Source: Isoetes taiwanensis (Eukaryota; Streptophyta; Lycopodiopsida; Isoetales; Isoetaceae). Taken from it: 64,000 nt of DNA. This document shows positions 47,300-60,655 of the stretch, piece by piece. The position numbers were made by a program, and so were the translations under genes. The notes under the pieces are model-generated. The model had not been told where the DNA came from and did no database searches. It saw only the letters and a list, made by a program, of their open reading frames with translations. The stretch covers positions 11,677,072-11,741,071 of the forward strand of contig JAJEKV010000040.1 of assembly GCA_021234155.1 (NCBI GenBank), in the 5' to 3' direction. Within the stretch, counting starts at the first letter, position 1, and each line of letters begins with the position of its first letter.

Positions 47300-50200
47300 C
47301 AAGCGGCATGATACAAGGTCTGGAACATGTGCAGGAGCTCTGAGACTTGGAGGGCCTAGGGCACCTCTGTGTGTTTCTTCACATGTCTGCGTAAAGGTTT
47401 TCTTTTGGCCTCATTATTATTTTTTCTTTGGAACGACTAATGGGATACAAATTTCAGATAGGCTGCAAAATGGGTTGCAATTTTTGTGCAACGGGTACAA
47501 TGGGATTAGTTGGTAATCTTTCAGCTGGAGAAATTGTTGAGTAATTGGTTCATGCATTGAAAATTGAACCTATAAGAAATGTTGTTTTCATGGTACGTAA
47601 AGTTCTTTCAGTGTGGAAAGCCATAATGTCAGACATGAAAACTGAAAATCCTGATAGAAAAAAATATTTAAACTCGCAATTTTCTACACATAAGCGAGAT
47701 ATCTTCAAGTGCTATATGATAGATTTGTGTTGCTAAGTTAAAATATACAGCAGTGTTACCACTTATAGTGAGAGATACCTTTCACATTTCCCTGCTATAA
47801 CAGCATTGGAAATTAATGATCAGTTTTGTTAATGAACTAGCAAGCTTCTTAATAATTATGCTGCTGCTGTGCAAGCTTGTCAAACAATTACCGGGCGTTG
47901 CTTTGGCCTATCGCCACATCATATTACTGTTTCTACGGTATGGGATCTGCAGCTTTTTATCTGGTGATATACAGCCAGAAAATGAGATAGGAACCATGCA
48001 ATAGTTTTCGTTTAAACATGAGTGCAAAGAGAAAGGACCTACATTTTCATCATCAGAATCGATTGCTATCTAATTGCTGAAATCACATAGCAGCTATCAA
48101 TTGTGTACGTAGATATATACTAGTCCAGCTATAGCCAGATATGATATTCCAGTTCTAGCCAGATATGATCATGATCAGCATTCCTCTGTGGTATGATCAG
48201 CATTCCTCTGATCAGAACCATTCTTCGGCGGAGTTCAACATAAGAAACCGTGAACGAATTGCATGCCTCAGGGAATTGCACTGTTTGCCAATTAACTTAC
48301 CAACAAAGTTTATTATCTGCATATTATGTGATGCTCTTTGTTGTTTTGCCATGTAAGTGCATGGCTTTGGTATGTCAAGGAAGTTCCTAATACTAGAAGT
48401 TTGCTGGTGTTATCAAAGGATGCTTTGCCATCTCTAAGAAACCGTTTTTCCTTTGTCTTGAGAGGGAAGCTTGAAGAAAAAATTCTCAAGGTACTGCTTG
48501 CAGGTGTTCTACAGGGGTGCCTGTATTCATTTGTGGAAGTATGTTGGACAAATACTTGTAGGTGACATGCCATGCATATGTGGCTTGCTTAGACCAAAAG
48601 CGAGTTTGAAGTGACCGTCATCAAGATTTCATATTCCATCTAGATATGCAGATTATCTCTTTTCTAGACTAGTAGGCATGCATCTAGATATGCAGATGAT
48701 CTGAGAGACTTGGCCAGAAAGGAGGGCCAACAAACAGATCCTGTCTGTGAAGCTTGAACAATCTGAAATGGGAGTTTGCAAAATGCAGCTCCTCTTTAAA
48801 ACCAAGAAGAATTTTCGGCCTGAGATGCCAAACCCTACTTGTTTGTAATTGAAATAAACTCGTTGTACTCTGTTTAATGGTGTTTGTGCAGAAACAGTAT
48901 TGGTGCAGGTGAAGACCTTCAAGAAACATCAAGTACTTCCCCTTATGGACCAATAGGCTAGGAAATAGACTGGTGTGCTGCAACTAAGCTGATAAATCAA
49001 ACCCTGGAGACAAGAGCTGATATGAACCATTATAACTTGATGTTACTTGATATTGAAGGACAATATACAGATATTTTTTAGTGTGGAAAGTGCACAATCA
49101 AGAGTTTTAATATACATATTTTTCTGTAAATAGACGCAAGGACTTGAGCCAAGAATTAAAATACTTAAGATGCCATACCTTGATCTTTGTGGGTGAGCAT
49201 TCTCCATTTTATGATGAGGCAGTTCATACGCATATGTGCGCTGAGATGGGTACACAATATAGTGCCAATATATTGATCATGCAGGCTGAAGTATTGTCAT
49301 AATACATGCTGGAATAGGTGGAGGCAAGAACCTTAATATGCTCTTGAAGCATTTGCCAGATATAGTAGAGGATCATGCTATGATGTTTCGATTGTGAAGG
49401 CTTAAGACCATTTTGTCTCACCACTTTTAAAGTGTAACGATGATCAGGTCCTCTGGAACAGAGCATTATGCTATAGAAATCTCTTGCTAGAATCTATCTA
49501 ATCCTACAATGCCTTTAAATGACATGCTTGGAAGGGATTTTCGAATAGAGCATTCTGCTACAGCAATCTCTTGCTGGAATCTATCTAATCCTACAATGCA
49601 TTTAAACTACATGTTTGGATGATTTGTCAAACTTAAGACATGAATATACATGATATTGAGAATGTACATGGAAATACAAAAGAAAGCAAAAGGCAAATAG
49701 GGCAAGCACCATATACCTAAGAAGGGATTTTTGAATAGACCGGCAATGCATATGCTCCTTGAATTTACAACAAGTAATTGTAGACAATCTGCTTCGCTGG
49801 CCATCGCTGATCCACCTTGCATAATTTATCCGACAAAAAAATTGATTGAACTGGAGTGCCCAAGATACACGAGCTATTTCCTAATGCCGAAGAGACAGAT
49901 CGGATAAGCCGAAGTATCCGACTGCAGAACCTTGGCTATGGCCGCTGGTTGTTGCGGGAAAGGGAAGAGCAATGGCTCATCATATCTGCATGCCGAAAAC
50001 ATAAATGAAAAAGAAAAAGAAGAATCGAAAGCAAGAGGCCACTGCCGCACAAATAGGATGGAAACAAAAAAAAACTACAGGGAAAGGGAAGGACCGAAGA
50101 AGAAAGCTAAGAGGGGAAAGAGAAACGATACAGAAATCGGCACCTATTCTCTTCTCCGTGTATATTTTTTGGCATTTTTTAATTTTTAGTAGCCCTAGAT

Positions 50201-50335
50201 CTTGCAAAATGAAGATCTAATGGTGATAGCTATTGCCACATCATTTTTTGATGAGGTGGAGGTGATACGTGGACAGCCTAGAATTGCAAGGAAGGCTGTA
50301 GGCTTGGTTAGGCTGGCGTGCTAAAAAAAACCCGG
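47300..50335. other. No recognised gene; short duplications
   Basis: No exon set I can name. A plus frame at 48338-48565 (LVLSKDALPSLRNRFSFVLR, then GKLEEKILKVLLAGVLQG) has some protein-like character. There is an 88 bp direct duplication (AGCATTATGCTAT... at 49461, AGCATTCTGCTAC... at 49549) and a short repeat of GATCAGCATTCCTCTG near 48174-48205. Confidence 0.45.
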
Positions 50336-50340
50336 CCACC

Positions 50341-50473
50341 AAATTGGGCGGGCGCCCAATTTGAGCATGCGGGCCAACTCGAGCAGCATTTTTTTTTTTT
50401 TACCACAAATTGGGTGGGCGCCCAATTTGAGAAGCAGTTTTTTTTTTTTTTTTTTTTTTATATATATATATAT
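50341..50473. repeat. Two 22 bp palindromes with poly(T) and (TA)n
   Basis: Perfect or near-perfect palindromes at 50341-50362 and 50407-50428, each followed within about 30 bp by a long T run (T13 and about T20). The second ends in a (TA)n stretch. This layout suggests the tail end of two tandem retroposon or foldback copies. Confidence 0.7.
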
Positions 50474-50822
50474 GACTAGGTTTTATGGCTATACATTTTA
50501 CTGAGCTATAGCTTTTATACCTTGGGGTCAAGGTATGCCACTTCACTGTTTTTGTATTTACAAGTGTTAAACATTACTATAATGCAATATTTGGAAAAAT
50601 ATTGTTATTGGGATCGAATACAACAGATTTAGGGTTACGGAGTTAACCATATGGTCTGGCCGTGTGCTGGGCGTGTTTTGTGGAAGCTGTACCTCAATCC
50701 GTTACATGCTATTGCTGGAATTTTGGATGGTATTTCTTTTTTCTGAAATTTACAGGTACAAGTTCTATGATTGCTTAAGGACACGGCTGAGCAACACGAA
50801 CCTTGCTAAGGACTTAACCAAG

Positions 50823-50830
50823 TATAAATA
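50823..50830 (+). promoter_or_regulatory. Possible TATA box
   Basis: TATAAATA lies 80 bp before the ATG at 50903, a sensible spacing for a plant core promoter. Position and sequence are the only evidence. Confidence 0.3.
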
Positions 50831-50902
50831 GTGGTGATCAGATTCACAATGCATAGGCCTGTGCCGAAATCATGCTGCCTGAGGATTATCCTTTCTCATA
50901 GC

Positions 50903-51268
50903 ATGGGTAGGAAGAAGGGAGATTTAAATATGGCAACCAGGAGAAAATTAGAACGTGAGGCCAGCCTTGCTCCCAAGAGAAAGAAGATGTGGGAATTTCG
51001 TAGAGCTGTTAAATGTCCTCCACCTGTGGTGATTGTGGATGAGCCCAAGTCTGATTTAGAAATTATTGCTAAGAATAAGGATGGTGGCAGTCTGGCTGCT
51101 GAGAAACCTGCACAAGATGTGAAGATCCGTGGAAATGAGAGCAATAAGTGGAGTGAACCTGTTCAAGATGCTGGATCTGCTGCATCTGCTGCACAACACA
51201 AAGGGATTCCCCCTGGAGCGTCAAATATTCAGGTTATTCTGGATTTCTTGTATGCTTTGGCACAATAA
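50903..51268 (+). CDS. Unrecognised basic ORF, possible first exon
   Basis: From ATG at 50903: MGRKKGDLNMATRRKLEREA, a strongly basic N-terminus that could act as a nuclear signal. It is followed by PPPVVIVDEPKSDLE and an Ala/Gln-rich end, with a stop at 51266-51268. A good donor (CAG|GTTATT) lies at 51231 after SNIQ, so this may be a first coding exon. No family recognised. It could equally be a decayed fragment. Confidence 0.35.
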   Translation: MGRKKGDLNMATRRKLEREASLAPKRKKMWEFRRAVKCPPPVVIVDEPKSDLEIIAKNKDGGSLAAEKPAQDVKIRGNESNKWSEPVQDAGSAASAAQHKGIPPGASNIQVILDFLYALAQ

Positions 51269-53330
51269 GTGGATTTCTTTCTTGTGAAATTCTAGATAGA
51301 ATATAATGGTACTGAATGTTTTTATGATAAATTGGGATCATAGAATTGAACAGGCTTGCATGATAACTTATGCCTAAGGCTATTTGGCTTAGACGGTTCA
51401 GTAGGAATTATCACTATCTGATTATGTAGTCTTAAATCTTTAAATGATTTAATAATTATGAAGGAACATCTGGCTAGGACAGATTATGATACTAAAATAC
51501 TGAATATGTTTCTAAGATTTCTACGGGTTGTACTTTGAGTGTTTATAGCTGTTGTGCTAATTGGACCAGACTCATAATGATTAATTATAACTCCCTCAGG
51601 AGAGCAGAGCTTGTTCTTTATGTCCGTTAGTAGATATTAGTTTACATTTCGGCTGCTTTTTCAGATTTGTATGAGTACTATAATAGATCTGATGGTCTCT
51701 CTACCATATTAACTGACTATTTGGGATCTACTTGCTGGATATGCTTTGTTGTGTAACCTGTACAAAATATTAAGAGATGTTGTTATCTTAGTATGCTAGA
51801 TACATGCATCATTGCTAATTCTTATGAAAACTCAAGATCATGTGATGTTTGCGGATTTCTAGGGGATATATACTAACATATTTATGATCCTTAACTTACT
51901 GGCTGCATGCAAGTAGGTTATACCAGGAATTAGGTTTAAATGTGTTGCTAAATGTTAAGGTCTGGTGACCTTAGAAATAAGAATATGGAACTGATCTGCT
52001 CCAGCTTAAAAACAGGGATATTAATGGAGCTGCCACTATTATATTTCTGTGTTCTAACCTCTATTGTGCTTTGACATGCTTTTTGCTATGGTACATCTTT
52101 TATAAACAGGGTGAAGGGGATAACCCAATAAACCTAATGCTTACCTTTCAGTGCTGTCATTATTACCCTTCTTAGGCTAATTTTTGGCTGGTTTACTGCA
52201 GGTAACAAGGTTTCTTGCTCCATGCTTTGATGTATCTATTTGTCTAAGCTGATGGTTCAAGCAATACAAGACTTCAAGTAAGATTATTCCTTTGGGATAA
52301 CAAGATCTATAGCTGGAACTCATTTATGAGTTACATTACTGTCCTTAGATGTTCTTATAGATGTTTATTTATGAAAACAGTGTTTTACTGTCTACTCTTA
52401 TGTAACTTTATGAATTTTTAATAATTTTGAAGGAATGATTTTCAAAATAAAGTGTATAATGGTTAAGATTATTTAATGTCCTTTTCTTGGCCTAGTAAAA
52501 TGTTCCTGTCATTTTGTCTAGGACTGCTAAAGGCAGACTTAGTATTTTCAAAGGGAAGTATTAAGTTTGGAAGTCTGGTTTCAGATTTGGGTTTTTTTTT
52601 TTTTTTTTTTAAAGGTTTGATATAATTTTTGAATGTGTTTTGTGCTTGGAAGTGAGGCGGACGCCCAATTTGGTCTGATATATCTTTCACTATTTTGCAG
52701 ATAATGAGCTTATTGAAAAATGGACGTATAATTTTAAAAGGGTTTCTTACTAGAACAAGTCACATCCACCTCAGTAAGTCCCAATTTGCTCGTGTTGTTA
52801 AACAGGTGTTTGAAGTCAGAGTGCAGACACTCTAGGAGAGGCTAATTGCTCATTTATCCTCTGGACTAACATGATATGCATGAAATAGATTCGAGCCAAC
52901 ACTCTCGAACCACAACCAAAGGCGGGTAGAAGATAGTAACGTAATCAGGTATAGTTTAATTCATCTAGAATGTGAAATATGGCATCTTGTGGCGCCATAC
53001 CTGCAGGAAGAGTGTCATATACTTTACGGACTCGGATGTGTGACTAGTTTTTAGGATTGAAGACACGTAACAGAAGGGTGCTTGACTATTTCATTATATA
53101 TGGACTATTGCAATGTCAAAGCCATATGTGCCACCTTGGGCTGCACTTTGGCCCCATCTATTCTTAGGATGCTGGCGAACTTGTGGTAATACCTTCGTGG
53201 ATGAATAGTGCATAATGACGAGCCATCCATGAAGTTCTTACCATGAAATTTCTCTTGCAACTGGACGATTCATTTGTACAAAACAGAAATAGGTATGCCA
53301 GTTGATTCATTTGTATAAAACAGAAATAGG
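51269..53330. other. No recognised gene
   Basis: AT-rich, intron-like DNA after the basic ORF. It contains a T run of about 20 near 52590 and a single half-palindrome (GCGGACGCCCAATTT, 52657-52671) about 60 bp after it. A 37 bp tandem duplication (GATTCATTTGTA(C/T)AAAACAG) lies at about 53267-53332. Confidence 0.5.
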
Positions 53331-53408
53331 TATGTGATTTCATCTCTCTTATATCTTTCAATAAACATGTGCACACCGCTAGTTTTTGAGTTTGCGAATG
53401 GCCTGTCA

Positions 53409-53773
53409 TGCACCACAAAGCGTCAAGCCATCACCTCGAGGAACGTTGGTCTCTGGAAGGATAAACCTATACGGGAATTCAATCTATTTAAAGATTTGAA
53501 GAAGGGCATGTTTATCATAGTGCGCCCTAATGATGTCTTGTGTCTGACGTGGGTAGGTACGCTACTGAAGAGACCCAAATGGATGATACAAAAGAGAACT
53601 TCGAGACTATCCAAGTGACTTGTTGGGAGTTTGTCCCTATGAGCAACCTTGTGTACCCATCCAATTATGTCAATTGTTGGAAGAAGAGATGGAGACCAAC
53701 GACTGCTAGTGACCGCATTGCATCGATTATGCTTGGGCTCCTTCCAATAAGAGGAAGCTACCCAACACTGTGA
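53409..53773 (+). pseudogene. Unrecognised coding remnant, one frameshift
   Basis: Two plus frames join into one plausible protein: NVGLWKDKPIREFNLFKDL, KKGMFIIVRPNDVLCLTWVG, then, after a one-base shift near 53553, RYATEETQMDDTKENFETIQ and VTCWEFVP with a Trp-rich end. The pattern of a GMFIIVRP strand and a WVGR turn followed by Trp-rich strands looks like a small beta-domain found in repeat-encoded plant proteins. I cannot name it. The frameshift argues for a pseudogene. Confidence 0.4.
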
Positions 53774-55565
53774 GGCATATGCAGCACTCGCAGGGGATGT
53801 CAATTAGTGTATGAAAAAGAGTCATTCATGCAAGTGTATTAAAAAATGGTCCATAAATTCAGGTATTGTCCAAAATTAATGAAATTGTGCTTTATGCACT
53901 ATTTATTAATCAGGAAGAGGAATACAAAGTTAAAAAGTAATCTCCAGATCACGCCCTAGATCAGGTCGAGTGTGGTTTTTTGTGAAGGCCTGCTAGGCAG
54001 GCTTCGAAATCCCCAGTAGCTCTAACCTGCTGGTATGTGTCATGCTTCACCGGATTTTGAATATAAACACAAAATTATTTGCCGGATTTTGAAGGAAACC
54101 CCACAATTTATCACAATTTGTTTGCCAGCAAATAAAAATTCGAACCGGAAAATAAGGATGGTGACCGGAGATTTAGGAGACTAACTCCTAGTTTTTCGAT
54201 GCCTGCTGCTAGGGTTAGGGAGAATCCGGCGGCTTGCTGAAGCCCACACAAGAGGATCTGGAAATCCGTTTGGAATTCCTCTGTTGGGCAGTGCAGGCAT
54301 GGCGATGCACTCTCCTGGCTTTGGACCTTATGCGATATGTTTTTTAGTGCCAAGATGGTCGCCACTGTGAATGGTATCAGACTATAAGCTCGATCACAGA
54401 GCTTTGATGGAGCTTACAGGTCCAGGTTATGGCCGAAATGGTGGCTAGCACTATGGCTATGAAGCTGGTTCTAAGCTTGTGCAAATCGTGAGGCCGAGCT
54501 GACCATGCTGTGGAGCAACTAAGGAAGCAATGGATGTTGAAGAACTTGAATAAAGTCCAGGAAGCAATGGATAGTGTCTTCCTCGGGATTTGTTCTTGTT
54601 AGGATAACCTTGAGATGTCAGAGATAGTATATAGTACTCAGACTGTCAACTGCATTAATACCCGCCCTCAAGGACATTTATCTGGACGATGAACTGCCCG
54701 GGTTCGAACTGGATGGGAGAGCACCCTCAGAAGCTGCTCCTTTACTTGCCATTTTTTCAAGGTGCATGACCCATCTCTTTAGCACAGATAAGGCCAGTGA
54801 AGAAGCAGAAAGTATTGATGGTATAATCATAGTAATTAAGTCATAATTGAAGCTTACTGCAACTTCACAACTTCAGAAGCCCCATGTATGCAATTGTTCT
54901 ATGCAATTGCTATATACAGGTCTCATGTTGCTTTATCAAACCTAGGCCCTAGGGCTCAAGCTTGAAATGGGATGGAGACCAGCCTTAAAGAAAAATTATT
55001 CATGTGAGGGGCCCATTAGGCCGACCAGCTGCTGGCAACGCGTCAGAATGATCAGCCATTTATCATATTTCATTAGAATGGTCCACATGGCAACCATTCA
55101 TTGGATAATAATCAAGAATATGAATCTTTCCTTGACGAACAGTGAACAGTGAATAGGGAAAACAGTAAGGCATGGGGATTTTAGATAGAAGCTGTTGCAG
55201 ACACAAAGATTTAGAAGCCAAGGAAAAAAAAGACCAAAAAATGAGATCATATTACATTATGAAACGTTATTGTATCCCATTGCAATTTTCATGGCGCATG
55301 CTGAAAACATTGGCGGAACAACTCTATTTGCTTTGAAGTAATCAAGATATAATAGCCCTACCTGTGCCAAGCCAAAATTCAGAGACAAAATTCCATAGCT
55401 TCATAAGACAAGATTAATCCTCTCTTTAGTTGTTAATCAAGTTCTACACTCCGTCGGCATGCATAAAGCATCAATAAATTGGATATACAAAAGACATGTA
55501 GTGAAGAAAGAAGGTAAATAACAAATGGCTTTTTTTCAATTTGTACAAGTTTCTGCTGAAAGGAA
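53774..55565. other. No recognised gene; 3' flank of AP2M
   Basis: No exons recognised. An 84-codon minus frame at 54111-54365 is unassigned. The region next to 55566 should include the AP2M 3' UTR; no poly(A) signal is certain. Confidence 0.5.
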
Positions 55566-58500
55566 TCAGCAACGTATCTCGTATGAGCCAGCCCTTGTGA
55601 TGTAACGCACCCACTCCACAGTACCATATCCACTTTTTTCCCATACCTATAACAATGAAACACATTATGTTCAAAAAGGACTCTAGTAGGCGCATTTAAA
55701 GCATCTTAACTGAGATATCAAAAATTGAATGAATTGGAGAACAGTTCGTACTTTGAGAAACCTGACCCGCAATCCAGAGGCTGTGAACATAGGAACCTAA
55801 GAAGAGAGAGACACATTACACATTTATTATTAATAACAAGGATAAATAACGTTTATATAAACCTGAAATTCCATTTGTATTGGAGCCCTTGTCCAAGTCT
55901 TTTTCTCCACCATTGTTGAGATAAGTTCAACTTCAGCACTCATTGTCAGTTCAGCTTGGCCCGGGAACTTCCTGATCCTGGCAATATATATGAGCAGTTG
56001 GATACGGAGTCAATACACATGGACAACCCAGTAACAACAAAAGTATGATTGCACCAATGATAAAGATCCAAAATCTTACTTTACCATCAACAAAAGCATG
56101 ATTGCACAAACGATAAGGATCAAAGATACTTACTTCCACATCAAACAGTCAACAGATGCATTGTACTTTGCTCGACCAGATGTCACTTGAAAATTTGCTT
56201 TGGCAGTGTTTTTGGGAACAGGAATCTTCACCACCACTCCTAAAGCAAACATCTTGGCTCCAAAGAGACTTTTGACCTACGTAGATGGCAGACTAGTCAA
56301 GTAATGTAAGAAAAAATATACGTAACTAAGAATTATATGCCTTTCTTACTCACACGGAGGATCCCACATTAGAGAAACCCACCAACCAACTTGACGCGGT
56401 TCATTTTTCTGCCTTATAATTCAATTTAAGAAAATTCACTCAATTTTCTGGCTTCTATGACAAATTCGATTTCTTGCACCAAGTTTAAAGAATATCTAAA
56501 TTCAAGGACGTGGACGCCAAAGCATCAATTGCATCCAGAAAAACACCCATATGACGATACATACTCAAGGAAGAAACACCAAAAATATTATTTCTGGCGG
56601 CAAAAGATATCACAAAGCCAACACCTTCTGCTCCTTTAAGACGTGGACATACACAATCAAACATTCCAGCCATGTGTATTAATTACCTTTACGTTGACTT
56701 CCAAGCGTGTGCGTCCTAACTCTTTAATACTCGGCAAAACACGGAATGGAAGGTTGATACCTTCACTGATACGGTACCTAACAGGAAAAAGACATTTCTG
56801 GCATAAATAGAAGTTTACAGATAATACCCTGAAAGATGATAGTGCATACTTCATTAACTCAAACTCTCCATCTGGTGGGACAAAGCTTACAGTCTTCTCT
56901 GAGTTGAATCTAGTCAAGTTTACACACTGGTGGAATGTGACATCATCCAGCTCAATTGTCTTGCCACTGCCAAGAGAGCCAGAATAAGTAACCTGAATTT
57001 CCACAGTTGAGAAAAAGGGAACATGCAAACCAAAGTACAGAACAATAAATGGTAAGGGGACTTAAGGTCTATAATTCCTATGCAATGCCCAATTTCTTTG
57101 TTCATTATTTCGCAGAAGACTCAGGCAACAAGCTAAGGATCCATTAAAACATTCCACTTCTCCCAAAGAACTTGTTGTCCTTCACATTCTTCATCTATGA
57201 TGACAGAAGACCCTTTACACCAAACAATTTGGTACCAAAGTCATAAGCCAACAGCAGGGCAGTTTATGTAAAAATATGGCAATAACAATCCAAGTTTGCA
57301 CCAACCCTACATTCAGCACATACCTTTTTGAAGGTCGAGCTTTCACTTGGGCCTCTTTTTCAAGCCCAATTTTGTCATTCAAGCCCAATTTCAGATCAGG
57401 CATTCCTGACAAGAAACATTTCATAAGGATCTTCCCGGTAACATCACACCTCAATGTTGTACCTGCATAACAAGACGTAGGTTTTTTCCTTTACTCGTGG
57501 CTGACACTTCAAACAATAGACTATCACACTTCCATAGTGGTTTATATAAATGAGTACATAAACATTACTCACCACGTTCGTGCTAAAACAACAAACTAGG
57601 ATACTAGTGCAATTTTGAAGGATTACCAATAAAAGAAAGAGGTAAAGTTCGTGCATTGTGTCAGACCTTTTTGAGACATTAGGAGATTGACACTTTCAAC
57701 AATATCAAGAAACACCTGCATTGTGCATGGATCAGAACAGTAGTCTTGTTGTTAGGACAAGCACAACAAATTTGCTCATTTACCTCGTTTTTCTTATAAA
57801 CAAGTCCCTCTCTCCTCCAACCCACTGCGCCCGTGACTTGAAGTGTTGCATTTGCTGGGGGTCTTGTATCTTGTGGCTAATATCCAAAATAAAAATTTTA
57901 ACATAACCATCATAAACAACTGATGAATGTTCTTAAAAGCAACTGCTGACCTTTGAAGAGAAGGGTGACCGCACTCCTTCTTGAGTAATATATAACTTCA
58001 AGATTTCTGGCGAAAGGTTTTGAGGATAACCAAAATCCATAATCTCTGTATCCAATTTCCTGTCCATGTCAATTCTACCAGCTGTATATTTATATAATGG
58101 AATTCAAGAAAGAAGATGCTCTAATTCTACTAGCCATCAATTACTTCAATGTAGTTCACTATAAAACAAAGAAGGGCAGAATGAAGTTTTTGCTTAAGTA
58201 CATGAATATTTACAATTCTTATTGAAAGAGGAGTTCTGGCTTCTACATGCATGGTATAAATTTGCATTTTGTAAATAGGCTGCAAGAATCATACCATCAA
58301 GTAGTTCATAGATTAAAACAAAGTTATTCCTGATTGCATCTTCATCAAATGCACCGCCAAAATATGACTTGAAGAGAGCCACAGCCTAAAGAAGAGGTCC
58401 CTCAGCAAATTAAGCATGTAGCATAAGCCACAATACCACTACAACGAAACTAACCTCAACAACAAACTTAAAGGCACACGCTGCATTCGCATTTGTACTG

Positions 58501-58801
58501 ACGACGGTCACAATATAAACATTACTGATTCTCATGTACAAAAAAGAACAACCACCGATCTGCCGCACGGGACACGTCCCCAGATCCTTAGTCTGCATAA
58601 TGTGCGTCCTAAATGCATCCACCATATTGCCCCTAATACATATTCAACAAGCAATAAAAAACATAGCTCCCACAATAAACCTAACTAAACCAGCTAAGAA
58701 GGTAAAGAGGAAAAATACCCAACATCATCTCTGTAAAGGCGATTGATCAGGACGTCGCCTCTTAGGTTGAGAAAATATATGGCAGAAGCTGCCACAGGCA
58801 T
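55566..58801 (-). CDS. AP2M: AP-2 complex subunit mu (adaptin medium chain)
   Basis: Medium subunit of the AP-2 adaptor, which links clathrin to YxxPhi cargo at the plasma membrane. Thirteen exons: 58801-58719, 58632-58455, 58385-58295, 58045-57951, 57876-57784, 57715-57667, 57462-57324, 56966-56850, 56777-56687, 56276-56134, 55977-55863, 55796-55752, 55646-55566. All joins are GT-AG and in phase; the sum is 1,320 nt, 439 residues, against about 438 in other plants. The N-terminal longin domain starts [20 protein letters not shown]. The mu-homology domain includes [20 protein letters not shown] and [15 protein letters not shown], and the protein ends [11 protein letters not shown]. Identity to plant AP2M is very high throughout. 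No stop, frameshift or missing block is seen, so it is probably functional. Only the UTRs and promoter are uncertain. Confidence 0.96.
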
Positions 58802-60655
58802 CTTGCTTGATTTGTTGCTGAAGAGTTAAACCAAGCCTAGTAGTTGAGCGGATCCAGATCTGGGGAGCTGTGAATCCTGCTATTCGAGAAAAATTGTCTC
58901 CACAACATGTGGTAATCTCGACGGATCAACGTAGTAGCTTCCCCGCCCGGACGCCCAAAAGAATGAACAACGTAGCACCCATTTGACTACCTTGCTTTTA
59001 GTTATAATACTCTGGCTCACTGAGGCAATGAGGCAATGTTAAACATACAACTATGCTAGGCATGGTAAGTATAGAATGGTAAGTACTAGGGAATCAACTC
59101 CACGAGGAGATTCCTCGAGGGAATATCCCAAGGAAGGAATGCACCCTCAAGGAATCTATGAGGAAATTTAATAAGGGCGAGATCCCACCTGCGAAGCTGG
59201 AAGATATCTATATGCTGAAACTGCTACAACTACTGTATTCCACTCGCATAACGAACTCGTGGAGCAAATCGTTAGGTTTTGTAGAGTGTGTGTCAAGATC
59301 TTCGCTAGGTAATTCCACCCCTTGAAAACATAGGGGATCTCCTGAATTAGCAAGCAATTTGTTACCTCCACATCATCGCATCGATTGTCGTTGCTAAATT
59401 GTGTCTGTAATTGGTCCAAGCAAGATAATTCTAGAATCACTATAATGTCAGTGGCACCAAGGCCTAATACACCATTTGGAAATACAAAAATGATGTCGCG
59501 TCGATGTGGCATGCCAACTCAGATAGTATAAAGTAATATTATTGACATGTTCCCTCCTCCTCATCATCCTCTCCCCCCTCCAAGCAGGCTTGCCTTTTTT
59601 GAGGTACAATGCTTCCTTGATTTCTAGCCTATCCACATGTATGAAATCGTGAATCTGCATTTTTCACAACCCTTCTGTTGTTCACTAGGCTCGAATCATC
59701 TTTTGAAAGCTCCCTAGATAAACTTTCCAAACATCCAAGAATCGTGCAAATCTGATACTCTGGATGGTAGATATGATCAAAAGCATTTTTGGCAAGCATA
59801 TGCCAGTGCTTGGTTAGTTGATGGTGTGGTGCATGGATAGTTGTCTGCTGGCTAACCATTGTTGTTTTGCTTTTTGCTATGATTTTTGTGGATTAACAGG
59901 TTATTATATTCAGTATTAGATGGTTATATTCAGTATTAGAAGGTGGTTGCTCTCAATTTCTTCTTGCAGATTTCAATGAGTGCGATTTTAATGGTTTTGC
60001 ATGATGAGAGTTATTGATGTTGATGTTCTATATCAGTTTTAGAAAGTGCTAAGATATGCACTTATGTTTGTTGTTTGTCTTCATTTGCTTTTTATGGTTC
60101 TTTTACTATAGCCATCGACATATCCTTCCCCATTTTCCACTTTGCCATACCTATGGACTTTGACGATTCTTTTTACGGTAGGACCATATTTGGCATTGAC
60201 CCCTTAGCTTATCTACTCGATTATTTATTTTTTTATGGATGCTATTTTGCTGTTTGTGGTGGTTTTCTAGGTCTAGGTTGATATGTTTCTTTTCTTGCTA
60301 TTTATATAGTTCGTGGTATTCGTGGTTCGCTTTTTGGTTTGTCAGTTTGGGCTTGTATAGTTCTTGATTCGCTTGTTGGTTTGTTGGTTTGGGTTGACGG
60401 ACGCCATCACCCTTCTCTCTTTTTTTTCGTTATAAATTCTCACATTACATGGTTCTTGTTCATGTTATGTTCTTAGGTAGATTTGTTTTTCTGCCAGAGT
60501 GCTTATTGCTGGAACTAACCTTTTTCATCTGTTTAGCAGCGGTGATGTTGGTCTCATTTTTTCCTAGTTCTATATGGTTTGGTATTCTAATTTCCTATAT
60601 TTTGATTTTGACACGATGCATCTTTAGAAAACTCTAAATTGCTTGTTTTTTCATG
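58802..60655. other. AP2M 5' flank; no recognised gene
   Basis: Includes the AP2M 5' UTR and promoter, with no element I can place confidently. The rest is AT-rich with scattered frames on both strands; a 68-codon plus frame at 60075-60281 is Phe/Tyr-rich and unassigned. Confidence 0.5.

Noticed and set aside
54711-54730. GGTTCGAAC word as a tRNA T-arm
   Set aside because: No acceptor stem, D-arm or anticodon arm can be drawn around it. The same holds for the GGTTCGGAC at about 62130 inside the LTR.
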